This document shows positions 8,821 through 16,971 of a DNA stretch of 39,661 nt, in pieces. The stretch comes from Gammaproteobacteria bacterium (GTDB lineage: Bacteria; Pseudomonadota; Gammaproteobacteria; Acidiferrobacterales; SPGG2). The position numbers and the translations under genes were made by a program. The notes beneath the pieces are model-generated. The model worked only from the letters and a program-made list of their open reading frames with translations, was not told where the DNA came from and searched no databases. Numbering within the stretch: the stretch's first letter is position 1; each line of letters opens with the position of its first letter. The stretch spans positions 1-39,661 of the forward strand of contig JAOTYM010000031.1 of NCBI GenBank assembly GCA_029861845.1. Reading direction: 5' to 3'.

Positions 8821-9487
8821 GTACCGAGAAGGATCGGTGGCGTTAAGAAGAAGTAAGTATCTATACCAGGGCTGATTGGTTGGCTCGCTTACTTTCTTTC
8901 AATGTTTGAGTGAGATACAAGCACAAGCTCATTGTAACATGCTTCATATCACATACTTTAGATGGAAAGTCAGCTCCCCTTTAAGTTGTATTACTACCTT
9001 GTGGTAGGCGCATCGGTACGTAGGCTGTTGCTTAGAGAATGTAACCCATATTCCAGACCTTCGCCTATGAGCCATAATGGGCTATTTACCGTTGCCTAGT
9101 AATAATGTACCTATGCGCGAGATCGATAAAGAAAACGACTGCGATACGTTACGAAGCGGACGTTTTGACTTAATCGCGCTAATGCCCGGAGTTGGCCGTT
9201 TTCTGTCTTTGAACAGAGAATTTTTGTGCCTCTCGCCCGCCTGCTCTTGTACGCCAAGCGGACTGTCAGATTTCTGTTGTTCAATTTTCTTGCCGGGCGC
9301 CCGCTCTAAACTTAGTAACAGTCGGTGAAGTGATAAACTTCTGGCAGGCGGAAATCGACCCACCGCCGTCGTTTGCAGTCAATCCGTCGAATGACCTGAT
9401 TTCAAGAAGAAGGTCGCGAAAGATGGGGTGCTCTATCCGCCATCACGTTAGTCTGCTCGATAACCGTTGAAGTTACATGTGGAGAAA

Positions 9488-9552
9488 GGCGGCCAACCCG
9501 CCGATATCAACGATAGGCGGCCAATCGACGGTTCTTGGGACTACGCGGCCAA
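9488..9552. repeat. GGCGGCCAA motif repeated at an exact 28-base period
   Basis: GGCGGCCAA begins at 9488 and 9516 and CGCGGCCAA at 9544, so three copies are spaced by exactly 28 bases, while the bases between them differ. Iteron-like phasing of this kind is typical of protein-binding arrays, but three copies could be chance in GC-rich DNA. The array lies about 220-280 bases before the SLOG gene. Confidence 0.45.
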
Positions 9553-9565
9553 CAGGCCGCCTATC
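9512..9565. repeat. Perfect 11-base inverted repeat
   Basis: GATAGGCGGCC at 9512-9522 pairs perfectly with GGCCGCCTATC at 9555-9565, with a 32-base loop. It overlaps the phased GGCGGCCAA motifs. It may be an operator or a REP-like element. No T-run follows, so a terminator is less likely. Confidence 0.5.
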
Positions 9566-9769
9566 CCCGCCCCTTATTTGCCCCGGGCCGTCCTAAGCGT
9601 ATGATTCCGGGCAGAGCTTTCCCGCGGTGTCTATAAGCGCCACGGTGATATCGGCCAATAGTCCATCTACTCAATAGTTAAGCAAGACCAGTGGGAGAAC
9701 AACACGATGCAATAAGGGCTGCCATGGTGGCGCAGGCATGTTGAGCAGAAAACAGGAAAGGGGTCAGTC

Positions 9770-10801
9770 ATGAAGATCATGATTACTGGTGGATATGACG
9801 AGTCGAAGGCCGAGACTCCCGAAGGTCGTGTCATCATCGAATTCGCCAAGAAGCTCGCGGCGCAAGCCATTCTTCAGAATCACGAATTACGCTGCGGCAA
9901 TGTAAGCTCGCTTGATGAATTGGTTATCGCTACCGCTTGCGAAGTAGCGGATAACAACAACCTTGATGCGGAGAAAGTGGTGATTAGCTACCACCCGAAG
10001 GGACAGGGACCTCGTACGGACCGGGGCAGCGTCAACGGCAGCGCCATCGAGCATTGGAACTCTATGGATGGACGCAGACTAGCCGTTCCAGAGCCAGTCA
10101 ATCAAGCCGATGTTTTGATATTGTTAGGCGGATTTGGCGATGCCTCCGGCACATACACCGCGGCGAATTGGGCGCGTCAAGTCGGCACGCCAATCTTGCC
10201 TGTGGCGACATTCAACATGGCAGCAGGCGATATCTTCGACGACTTGCCTAGTACACAGGAGATGACCAAGATTACCGGTCTCGGAAAGGATGATCTACAA
10301 CTCCTAACGAAGTCACAAGCAGTATTAACGACAGACGAAGCTATCCAGGGGTACGCCGAGCTGGTGATTTCTTTGGCAGAGAAGGCGGCGTTGTCCCGCG
10401 ACGTATTCGTTGTTATGTCGTTCGAGCAAACGGATGACCTGGAGGACTATAAGGCTGCCGTTAAGCAGGTGTGCGAGGAGGCCGGTTTTGAAGCAGTCCG
10501 AACAGACTCCCGTCCCGCCGCTAATACCCATCAAATCATAGATGCGATACACGATCATATCCAAACCTGTGGTTTCGTCATAGCGGACCTGACGAATGAA
10601 CGGCCCAACGTATACTACGAAATCGGCTACGCGATGGGTCTCAAGAAGAAGCTTATACTTACTTCCAAGAAAGGTGTAACAGTGCATTTCGATCTGCATG
10701 GCTACAATCGAGTTGAGTGGAGCGGAAGCGAAAATCTGAAGAAACAGTTGAGGCCGGTCGTGGAAGAATTTGCGCGTTCGTTCGGGCTGTTTCCGGGTTG
10801 A
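9770..10801 (+). CDS. SLOG-domain protein with C-terminal nucleoside deoxyribosyltransferase-like domain
   Basis: Residues 1-200 look like a SLOG (LOG/DprA-type Rossmann) nucleotide-binding domain: it opens with MKIMITGGYD, followed by ADVLILLGGFGDASGTYTAA at 113-132 and TPILPVATFN at 140-149. Residues 210-300 are a second nucleotide-binding fold (VFVVMSFE, then FVIADLTNERPNVYYEIGYA at 269-288) of the nucleoside 2-deoxyribosyltransferase-like class. The same pattern occurs in the first 100 residues of the gene at 20801-22234. Such fusions are described as sensors or processors of nucleotide signals in bacterial conflict systems. No membrane segment or signal peptide is seen. AGGAAAGGGG lies a little before the ATG. 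The gene stands alone; which effector it serves is not shown by the sequence. Confidence 0.8.
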   Translation: MKIMITGGYDESKAETPEGRVIIEFAKKLAAQAILQNHELRCGNVSSLDELVIATACEVADNNNLDAEKVVISYHPKGQGPRTDRGSVNGSAIEHWNSMDGRRLAVPEPVNQADVLILLGGFGDASGTYTAANWARQVGTPILPVATFNMAAGDIFDDLPSTQEMTKITGLGKDDLQLLTKSQAVLTTDEAIQGYAELVISLAEKAALSRDVFVVMSFEQTDDLEDYKAAVKQVCEEAGFEAVRTDSRPAANTHQIIDAIHDHIQTCGFVIADLTNERPNVYYEIGYAMGLKKKLILTSKKGVTVHFDLHGYNRVEWSGSENLKKQLRPVVEEFARSFGLFPG

Positions 10802-10984
10802 CGTAGGCATGGTTCGAGTTCCTTTTTGGTAACCAGTACGGCCTGACAATCGCATGCACCGGAGCACGCGGTCCGGCGGCAATCTGAGATCAACGTCACC
10901 CGCGCGTGCCCGGTGATGCTGGTCGTTATCGAGAAAGAGGGATCAGTTCGACTGAATGAAAGCTGCCGTTCGTTTGTAACATCA

Positions 10985-11030
10985 CGACCGGCAGTTCATG
11001 GCCGCGTGCCGTCTGTCACGATGCCGGTCG
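10985..11030. repeat. Perfect 9-base inverted repeat
   Basis: CGACCGGCA (10985-10993) and TGCCGGTCG (11022-11030) flank a 28-base loop. It may be part of a degenerate mobile or REP-like element together with the 43-base repeat just downstream. Confidence 0.45.
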
Positions 11031-11065
11031 CGCCGATTTCTGAGGGGCAGCTCGTAAGGCGGCAT

Positions 11066-11108
11066 CAGCCGGTCACCTATTTTCGTTTCGAACTAGCGCT
11101 TTCGACCC
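11066..11108 (+). repeat. Left copy of 43-base direct repeat
   Basis: This copy matches 12177-12218 with two substitutions and one single-base gap. The last 24 bases, which include TTTCGAACTAGCGCTTTCGA, are identical in both. The copies lie on either side of the ankyrin cassette in the same orientation. Confidence 0.75.
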
Positions 11109-11287
11109 CAAGCAGTCATTTGCAGAAGTGCCGCAAAGCCGACGGTCCTCGGATAACTATTCTCCACTCTCCACAACAATATTTCATATGAATATCGTCA
11201 CGATAGGAGCTGCTATGCTATTCGGTAAGGCTGTGCATCGCGCTTGATCTGGCGGTCGCCTTCGGCGCCCGCAGCTCGGCGGGTACG

Positions 11288-11933
11288 TTATATTCAATGA
11301 AAGGAGTATGAAAATGATGGTCTTTCGAAGATGTATTCTAAGGGTTTTGGTGATTACATGTTTGGTAATAGTTTCTAATGTAAATGCGTCACCAAAGGCT
11401 AACGATTTGTTAATTCAAGGTGCTTTGACTGGAAATATTAAACTTGTTAAGAACGCTTTAAAGAGTGACGCTGATGTGAACACAAGAGAACCAGCGAAAG
11501 GTAATACAGCGTTAATGCTGGCAGCATACTACAAACATCACAAGATAGTCGATCTACTAATCCAATCAAACGCAAATGTTAATGAAAGAGATTTAGAGAA
11601 AAATACCGCACTAATGAAAGCTGCTTGGACAGGAGGAGTTCAATCAGCTAAGTTACTTATAAAGGCAAATACTGATATAAATGCAAAAGAAATTAATGGA
11701 ATGACCGCATTAATGATCGCAGCTTTTTATGGGCATATAGATATTGTTAAACTCTTAGTTCAAGCAAACAGTGACATTTCAATTAAAGATAATGATGGAT
11801 ATACTGCATTAATGAATGCGCAAGATCAAAAACATACAGATATCATCGAATATCTTAAAAAGATTGATAATTCAAATTAAAATATAACATGTCACTTCAG
11901 CGGACGCAAAAAGTCGCGCCGCTGAGTTCGGCG
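11288..11933 (+). mobile_element. Single integron gene cassette carrying an ankyrin-repeat gene
   Basis: The left boundary is GTTATAT (11287-11293), a GTT-core R' box. The right end is an attC-like site whose R'' box is ATATAAC (11882-11888), exactly the reverse complement of GTTATAT. That relation is expected for one cassette, because both boxes meet in its circular form. With crossover between G and TT the cassette is 646 bases, holds one gene, and the gene begins close to its left edge without an obvious promoter, as in typical cassettes. Its low GC content contrasts with both flanks. No integron integrase or attI is in the window, so this is a lone or orphaned cassette. Confidence 0.68.
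11314..11880 (+). CDS. Exported ankyrin-repeat protein
   Basis: The 188-residue product has a signal peptide (basic start, hydrophobic stretch RVLVITCLVIVSNVNA) followed by about four to five ankyrin repeats. They show the typical pattern (GNTALMLAAYYKHHKIVDLL, NTALMKAAWTGG, MTALMIAAFYGHIDIVKLL, GYTALMNA). Ankyrin repeats bind proteins, and periplasmic ones are common in Pseudomonadota. AGGAG at 11302-11306 favours the ATG at 11314 (seven bases away) over that at 11308 (one base away). The gene is strikingly AT-rich compared with everything around it and ends just before the attC-like site, in keeping with arrival as a mobile cassette. Its binding partner is unknown. Confidence 0.88.
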   Translation: MMVFRRCILRVLVITCLVIVSNVNASPKANDLLIQGALTGNIKLVKNALKSDADVNTREPAKGNTALMLAAYYKHHKIVDLLIQSNANVNERDLEKNTALMKAAWTGGVQSAKLLIKANTDINAKEINGMTALMIAAFYGHIDIVKLLVQANSDISIKDNDGYTALMNAQDQKHTDIIEYLKKIDNSN

Positions 11934-11939
11934 TTAACT
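11882..11939 (+). other. attC recombination site of the ankyrin cassette
   Basis: A 58-base imperfect palindrome beginning two bases after the ankyrin stop. R'' is ATATAAC, the L'' arm contains TCAGCGGACGC, the L' arm contains GCGCCGCTGA, then a short spacer and R' GTTAACT. TCAGCGG pairs with CCGCTGA. The order and spacing match known attC sites such as that of aadA, where TCAAGCCGACGC pairs with GCGCGGCTTAA and GCGTTAG ends the site. Confidence 0.68.
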
Positions 11940-12256
11940 GAACGTTTACCAATGTCCGCGCTTGGCCGAGGCTGTATGAAAACTCTGCGTTGGATATACG
12001 TTCGCCTGCAAGAAATGCAACTCAATACCGGGTTTGTCGGCACAAAGTCGACCAATGGTTACGATCAAGCATCTGCCGCGACCTCAACTGTTGAGTTATC
12101 ACACAGCCGCGGCCATTCTCTGCCTGTAACCAGCTTCAAATTAGCGCGATCCGAACTTCCGGTAACAATGCGACAGCAGCCGATCACCATTTTAGTTTCG
12201 AACTAGCGCTTTCGACCCACTGCGCTCACTGAAGCACAAATGTTTCAACGTCTGCT
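11940..12256. other. Intergenic region with right copy of 43-base repeat
   Basis: No supportable gene. A frame from 11889 to 12206 exists, but it starts inside the attC site and its product is unrecognisable. The segment ends in the right 43-base repeat copy, just before the IS91-type remnant. Confidence 0.5.
12177..12218 (+). repeat. Right copy of 43-base direct repeat
   Basis: This copy matches 11066-11108 with two substitutions and one gap. It sits about 40 bases before the IS91-type transposase remnant. Confidence 0.75.
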
Positions 12257-12463
12257 TTTGGTGAAGCGGGTATTCAGGATCAATACATAGAGATCTGCCG
12301 GCACTGTGGTGGGACCGTGAAGGTCATTGCCAGTATCGAAGACCCAGTAGTCATCAAGCGGATCCTCGAGGATCTAGACCGACGTGCCGGGCAACAGCCG
12401 CCGGCCCCAGGAGCGGTAGCCCGAGCGCCAGCGCAAGGTGAACTGCCGGGCCTGACGCAATAA
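12257..12463 (+). pseudogene. IS91-type transposase, C-terminal remnant
   Basis: A 68-codon open stretch ends at TAA 12461-12463. It encodes EICRHCGGTVKVIASIEDP followed by VVIKRILEDLDRR and a Pro/Ala-rich tail. This zinc-ribbon and IASIEDP motif is the usual C-terminus of IS91-family (Y2-type) transposases. All catalytic parts are missing, and upstream the frame loses similarity at the 43-base repeat. Confidence 0.75.
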
Positions 12464-12541
12464 GGTTGACGGCATTCCCTTCCCCACGCACGCTATGCCT
12501 TACCGGGTATCTATATAGCCGTAGCCTGAACCGAGGAAGGG

Positions 12542-13099
12542 TCAGCGAGAAAATCCCACTGTCTGTTCTAGGCCAACTTGCTGGGTTTTGAGATAGGCAA
12601 GCATGGTGTCTGCATCCGAGACTCCGAAGGGATCGCTCGGAGCGTTGTCGGCGAAACCGTCTTCGACGAACATCTTTTGGATCTTGCCGTCGACGACGTA
12701 CATGGAATAACGCCAGGACCGCATTCCGAAGCCGAGATTGGACTTGTCAACCAACATTCCCATCTTGCGCGTGAACTCCGCGTTGCCATCAGGCAGTAGC
12801 AATACCTTGTCGGCGTTCTGGCTTTTACCCCATTGGAACATGACGAAGGCGTCGTTGACCGACAAGCACACGACCTTGTCAACGCCCAGCGACTTGAACT
12901 CCTCGTAGAGCTCCTCGTAGCGGGGCAGGTGGCTGGTCGAACAAGTCGGCGTGAAGGCGCCGGGAAGCGCGAACAGTACCACGCGCGCTCCTTTGAAAAT
13001 GTCGTCGCTGGTTAGCTCCTTCCACTCGAACGGATTAGGGCCGCCCAGCGCTTCGTTGCGTATACGGGTGTGGAAAAGAGCTTGCGGAACTTGGGTCAT
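12542..13099 (-). CDS. Peroxiredoxin, Prx5-like
   Basis: The 185-residue product contains [13 protein letters not shown] at residues 42-54, the peroxidatic-cysteine motif (Cys53) of the Prx5/AhpE-like group that reduces hydrogen and alkyl peroxides. Length and the tail motif [14 protein letters not shown] agree with Prx5. Two adjacent ATG codons at 13102 and 13099 follow AGGAGA; the second has the better spacing. The longer frame from 13168 has no similarity in its extra part. It is the last gene of the long minus-strand run. It could supply peroxide resistance alongside the peroxidase and AhpD-like genes in the window (inference). Confidence 0.93.
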   Translation of the reverse strand: MTQVPQALFHTRIRNEALGGPNPFEWKELTSDDIFKGARVVLFALPGAFTPTCSTSHLPRYEELYEEFKSLGVDKVVCLSVNDAFVMFQWGKSQNADKVLLLPDGNAEFTRKMGMLVDKSNLGFGMRSWRYSMYVVDGKIQKMFVEDGFADNAPSDPFGVSDADTMLAYLKTQQVGLEQTVGFSR

Positions 13100-13341
13100 C
13101 ATGGTTCTCCTTGCTTGTGGGGTCGACCATTCGACCCCACCTGATACATCGGGAAAGCGGACTTTCAAATGTCAACATCCGATGAATTCAACGAATGTCT
13201 GCAGGTTGGTCTTGCCTCGGTTTCGTGGACACATTGATGGCGCGATCTTTAATTCCACTTCCAGGCGAACCCGGTCATGCGTAAATTGGCTATGCATGCC
13301 ATAGGCGCCATTGTTTGAACCTAGTCGCTTTCATTTCTTTT

Positions 13342-13815
13342 TCAGTTTAAGCCGCCGCTTCGCGCGACCCGCCAAGCCAACAACCCCTTCAGGATTAGGC
13401 CGGTGCCGATACCCCATGCACCATTGATTAGAAACGCCGTCAGTAGCAGAGGCATATGCCAGCCACCTCCCATAGGTCTTCCCTTGAGTGGTAATACCAC
13501 CAAAAGAGCGACTAAGGACGGCAATATGGCACCAAACAGAAAAGCGACAACCCAGTAGCCACCGCCACTTGGGAAGTTACGGTGGATGAGCGCAAACACA
13601 ATACCCCAGACGCCACCCCAGAACGCCAACGAAAACACCGCTGGTATCCCGAATGGTAGAGTCGCGGCCATCGGGAAGGGTCCGAAAGGCGCAACCCCCA
13701 CGACCCAAAGCAACGTCAGCGTAAGCTGGTGAAAGATCAGGGTGGCGAGAAAACCGGCGAGAAAGCCGAACAGCAACCGTGACGGGAAGCCCGCAGGCAT
13801 ATTTGTATCGGCCAT
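13342..13815 (-). CDS. Integral membrane protein, 157 aa, unrecognised
   Basis: Four or five hydrophobic segments (near residues 11-38, 46-75, 87-108 and 119-145) and few charged residues mark a small inner-membrane protein. GGAGG six bases before the ATG supports the start. It resembles the many uncharacterised 150-residue membrane proteins of Pseudomonadota; I cannot assign a family. It lies between the subtilase (518 bases upstream) and the peroxiredoxin, on the same strand as both. Confidence 0.8.
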   Translation of the reverse strand: MADTNMPAGFPSRLLFGFLAGFLATLIFHQLTLTLLWVVGVAPFGPFPMAATLPFGIPAVFSLAFWGGVWGIVFALIHRNFPSGGGYWVVAFLFGAILPSLVALLVVLPLKGRPMGGGWHMPLLLTAFLINGAWGIGTGLILKGLLAWRVARSGGLN

Positions 13816-14333
13816 AAGCAGCCTCCTAGAGGATCGTGATTGGGCATGTCATTATATGCCATTTGCGGGGACGGTGCTTTGGTGTGAAGAATCGAGATCA
13901 GAACCAATGACTTTGCCAAGTCAGGCACACAGCCACGACCAAACTGAGAGCATCAAACCTTTTTAGGCCTACTCGACTCGGAACCTAGTACGATACCGAC
14001 TAAGTATCAGTAGAAAGGATGAATAGAATTCTCAATTATTCAAAAACTACCCGCACATACTGACAGACAAAGAGACGACCGCTGTAAGGACCAAGCGGAC
14101 GTCTAAACAGACCGCGACGAATGACGCCTTTTGAGCGACCCAGGCAAACATTGGGTTTTCATACGCCGGCAGAACAATTTAGCCAATGTGTTGCGTCGAC
14201 CGGTTGAGGTCGCAATCATATAGTAGCCAAATAGGTGGGCCGCTCATTCCCGATGGCTCTGGAAATGCACGAATCAGTTTGCCCGGGCTATCGCCGAATC
14301 CTTTACCTTCGCATCGCCTGCAACGCCAAGCTA
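13816..14333. other. Intergenic region, no supportable gene
   Basis: About 520 bases between the subtilase stop and the membrane-protein start. No frame with a recognisable product or ribosome-binding site was seen on either strand. The promoter for the membrane protein is probably here. Confidence 0.5.
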
Positions 14334-15815
14334 TCAGACCAACTGCAGGGCGGCGTGGACGTCGATAAGGCCAGCCCCGGTTGCGGCCGCACCCCGCAAG
14401 GGCGGTCTGCCGGGATTGCTGGCCGGGTTCGCTGCACCGAACCGAACCCGTCGAGCGCTTTGCGCTAAAGCTTGCCCGACATCCGCGGGCGTCAAGCCTG
14501 GATTTCGTTGAAGTAATAGTGCGCATGCACCGGCAAGCTGCGGTGCGGCGGCCGATGTTCCACTGAAGACCCCCCACCCGTCATTTGGCTGCGACCCATC
14601 GACCATGGCTTGTGCGACATCTATGGCGCAGCCTTCCGGTATTGGTAATGCAATATACGCCGCACCGTTGCTTGCTCGACCAACGAGGCCTGAGTAATCT
14701 GGCACGCGGCGCCCCGGATAGATTTGACTCGTAAAAGCGCTCGCGTAATCTGAAGCTTCCATACGGCCATTCGGATCAACAAAGACACCGCCGGCCGAGA
14801 TAACCTCGGGCATCATGCCCGGAAAGGTAATGTGTCCGTTCCCGGCCGAGAACACTACCACGATACCTGAAGCCACGGCCGCTTGAATCTCTGCTTCCAG
14901 GGCAATCAAGCTATTAGGCAGTTGTGTAAGCGGGCGACCAGTGTTTCCATCCCGCAGGTCGAATCCGAGGCTAACTGAGATCACGTGGGGGTCATGCTGC
15001 AATGCCTCCTGGAACCCTTCCAATATCGTTGCGCCGCCAGTTGGATCCGATTCGTTGTCTAGTTTTATACCTATGAATTCAACGTCAGGCGCCATACCAA
15101 GGAGATTTGCCGATTCGCCGGTTCCATGACCATTACCATCTTGGTCCACCTGGGTGGCGGTACCAGCCAGTACTGTCCGCGTGTTATATCCTCGCTCCAC
15201 AAAATAAGGGTGGGTATGGGCAAACCCCGAGTCGATCATAGCCACGCGAATATCCCTGCCGGTGATGCCGTCTCGATGTGCCCGTTCCGCATTTAGTAAC
15301 ACTGAAACCTCTGGGACATCGAGGTGGTGATAGCTGAGGCGCAGTTGTAAAGAAAGGGGCGAGGGTTCATCTCGGTCAAAGCGTTGATTCATGTAGATAT
15401 GAGGCCACTGTATGTAGGCGTCATCGATAACTTTGGCCAAACGTGGATTCTCTTCCCACGGCGCGTCAGCGGCAGGAAAGTAAACGGAGTCGGCGCTTAC
15501 GATCGTGCCCGCGGGCTGATTCAGCGACATGGTCGTGAGTTTCGTGTTGAAAGCTCTTTCAAAGCTCCGACGTGAACCTCTGACAGAAACACTCACATTG
15601 CCACGGCCGGAAACCTCGAAGCCCAACCTTCGTAACGCACGTACTGCGCTTTGAACCATACTTTTCGTGGGGCGCATGTTTCTAATCGAAATGTCTTTTC
15701 CGCTGCGCCTACATGCTACCGGCCCCAGTCCGCCTCTGCTGGCGCGGAAAGTCACCGCAATACTAAGCTTTCTGCCAGGCCCTATTGAACCGCGCTTGTC
15801 CTGAGAAATGATCAT
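14334..15815 (-). CDS. Subtilisin-type (S8) serine protease with N-terminal propeptide-like domain
   Basis: The catalytic triad is complete: Asp195 in VAMIDSGFA, His230 in DGNGHGTGES and Ser421 in FSGTSAAAP, with the oxyanion Asn326 in FSAGNG. Residues 50-140 form a propeptide-like domain (VRALRRLGFEVSGRGNVSVS). The 493-residue length is normal for an S8 protease with a propeptide, but no signal peptide is visible, so it may act in the cytoplasm. CAGGAG precedes the ATG. The gene directly upstream encodes a free-standing copy of the same propeptide fold, probably its inhibitor or folding partner. What activates the protease is not shown; cleavage of host or invader proteins in a conflict setting is a plausible role (inference). 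Confidence 0.93.
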   Translation of the reverse strand: MIISQDKRGSIGPGRKLSIAVTFRASRGGLGPVACRRSGKDISIRNMRPTKSMVQSAVRALRRLGFEVSGRGNVSVSVRGSRRSFERAFNTKLTTMSLNQPAGTIVSADSVYFPAADAPWEENPRLAKVIDDAYIQWPHIYMNQRFDRDEPSPLSLQLRLSYHHLDVPEVSVLLNAERAHRDGITGRDIRVAMIDSGFAHTHPYFVERGYNTRTVLAGTATQVDQDGNGHGTGESANLLGMAPDVEFIGIKLDNESDPTGGATILEGFQEALQHDPHVISVSLGFDLRDGNTGRPLTQLPNSLIALEAEIQAAVASGIVVVFSAGNGHITFPGMMPEVISAGGVFVDPNGRMEASDYASAFTSQIYPGRRVPDYSGLVGRASNGAAYIALPIPEGCAIDVAQAMVDGSQPNDGWGVFSGTSAAAPQLAGACALLLQRNPGLTPADVGQALAQSARRVRFGAANPASNPGRPPLRGAAATGAGLIDVHAALQLV

Positions 15816-15883
15816 CGTTTCTGCTCCTGAATTTAATACGAACTAATGGTTCATACGTCTCGAGTCTATGTCAAAGGTAGGAA

Positions 15884-16216
15884 TTAAAGTCGACGTGGCG
15901 GTGGTATCATGGTTATTTGTCGAACAAACGGTTCCAGTTCAGTCGGTACCGTAAGCGATTCCTCAGTGTAGAATCCCCCGGCAGTACCCATATCTCTGTC
16001 TCCAGGCGGCTCCGCTGCTATCTCTTTGGGTGAGATCCCAAAGAGGTCCTTAAATTCGTCCAAGTCCATTCTGCATGAGACGGTAGCCTTCCCAATCCCT
16101 GTAACCTCTATCCCTAAACGTTCCAGGGCCTGCGTTAGCTCACGCCGAAGCTCATCGCCGACCACCGCCGCCTCTTTTAGGATCATGGCAATTGGCGCTG
16201 ATTTACGCGGATTCAT
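15884..16216 (-). CDS. Free-standing subtilase-propeptide-like protein
   Basis: This 110-residue protein aligns with the N-terminal domain of the subtilase encoded 68 bases downstream. ALERLGIEVTGIGKATVSC here matches ALRRLGFEVSGRGNVSVSV there, and both continue with a segment of the F-K/E-x-x-F type (DEFKDLFGISPKEI against RSFERAFNTKLTTM). Subtilase propeptides act as intramolecular chaperones and tight inhibitors, and free-standing relatives inhibit proteases in trans. A dedicated inhibitor or second propeptide for the neighbour is therefore likely (inference). The two genes probably form an operon. The ribosome-binding site is weak. Confidence 0.75.
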   Translation of the reverse strand: MNPRKSAPIAMILKEAAVVGDELRRELTQALERLGIEVTGIGKATVSCRMDLDEFKDLFGISPKEIAAEPPGDRDMGTAGGFYTEESLTVPTELEPFVRQITMIPPPRRL

Positions 16217-16477
16217 AGGGTTCTTCGCGCTGGTGGCCCACGAAAAATAGTGAAGTTCCCGTAGACTTTGAGCCGGAAAGAACAGCCCAAAAGACCCAAG
16301 ACAAATAGCGCTCCAAGGTAACTGTAGAATGAGATCGTGCTGACCGGCTTAAGAATACGGTATGGGACATCGATCAATCTTTTCTTTCCTATGCAATCTC
16401 TAGAGACTCTAACGTAACAAGGGCCGGCCCAGACCACCGCTATACCAGGAATTTCGTGGCCTAAACGTTAACGCGGG

Positions 16478-16903
16478 TTAGCTCTTGGCCTCTTCAAAAT
16501 GGGCACGGGTAAGAATGAGACCGATGATATATAGGATTAACGCGGTCACCGTCCCTGCAAAAAAAATCATGCCTGGTCCTTGTGCCGCTTCGGCGCCACT
16601 CAGGCCCTGGTGGGTCAATGCATTCCCCACAACGTGGCCGCCATGAATACCGATACCCATAAGCGCGATCGCCCACCAGCTCCAGGGTTGTCGTTGTTTG
16701 AGCGGGATCCAGGTCACGACGACAATCATGATGCAAGTGATTTGCGTGTAGAACAGCCCGGTGATTGCGTGAAACATCGCATGGTCCGGCCATCCCGCCT
16801 CCCGCCAGTGGAAGTAGGCACCGCGTGTGTCGATTATAAAAAAGGTTACAGCAAGGACAGTGAAGAGCCACATACCTGCCTTGGTTCGCTTCGAAAGTTC
16901 CAT
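16478..16903 (-). CDS. Four-helix membrane protein, 141 aa, unrecognised
   Basis: Four hydrophobic helices are clear (TVLAVTFFIID, ITCIMIVVVTWIPL, WWAIALMGIGIHGGHVVG, FFAGTVTALILYIIGLIL). His residues occur in the loops and the third helix (HAMFHAITG, GIHGGHVVG). I chose the ATG at 16903 because GAGGAGG lies just before it; an in-frame ATG 33 bases upstream has no such site. It follows the alpha/beta hydrolase gene by 68 bases and may be in its operon, giving a membrane partner to the hydrolase/oxidase pair (inference). Confidence 0.82.
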   Translation of the reverse strand: MELSKRTKAGMWLFTVLAVTFFIIDTRGAYFHWREAGWPDHAMFHAITGLFYTQITCIMIVVVTWIPLKQRQPWSWWAIALMGIGIHGGHVVGNALTHQGLSGAEAAQGPGMIFFAGTVTALILYIIGLILTRAHFEEAKS

Positions 16904-16971
16904 AAGTCCTCCTCGCAAAGCCCGCTCGATTAGCAACGTTATTTCGATTGCTCGTTATTCCCGGCCGCTTC

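Larger units (their letters stand above)
8821..9769. other. Intergenic region with repeats, no supportable gene
   Basis: Nearly 1 kb between the propeller gene and the SLOG gene. Overlapping frames at 9077-9328 plus and 9082-9363 minus have no recognisable product or clear ribosome-binding site. The right part holds a phased 9-base repeat and an 11-base inverted repeat, listed separately. Confidence 0.5.
10802..11287. other. Intergenic region with inverted repeat and one copy of a 43-base repeat
   Basis: A stretch without a supportable gene between the SLOG gene and the ankyrin cassette. It contains CGACCGGCA at 10985-10993 paired with TGCCGGTCG at 11022-11030, the left copy of a 43-base repeat, and a GC-rich hairpin near 11250-11280 just before the cassette boundary. 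I see no complete attC site here, although GTTATAT at 11287-11293 is the boundary of the cassette. Confidence 0.5.

Noticed and set aside
9077-9363. Overlapping plus and minus frames before the SLOG gene
   Set aside because: No family match or ribosome-binding site; open by chance.
10812-10835. tRNA-like T-loop (GGTTCGAGTTCC)
   Set aside because: The flanking bases do not form a T-stem, and no acceptor, D or anticodon arms were found upstream.
11164-11293. A full attC site left of the ankyrin cassette
   Set aside because: The R' box and a GC-rich hairpin are present, but I could not find arms that pair with the right half; only the boundary box is claimed.
16409-16480. Possible attC (CTCTAAC ... 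GTTAACG) after the four-helix membrane gene
   Set aside because: The boxes are there, but the inner arms pair poorly and there is no cassette-like gene in matching orientation.
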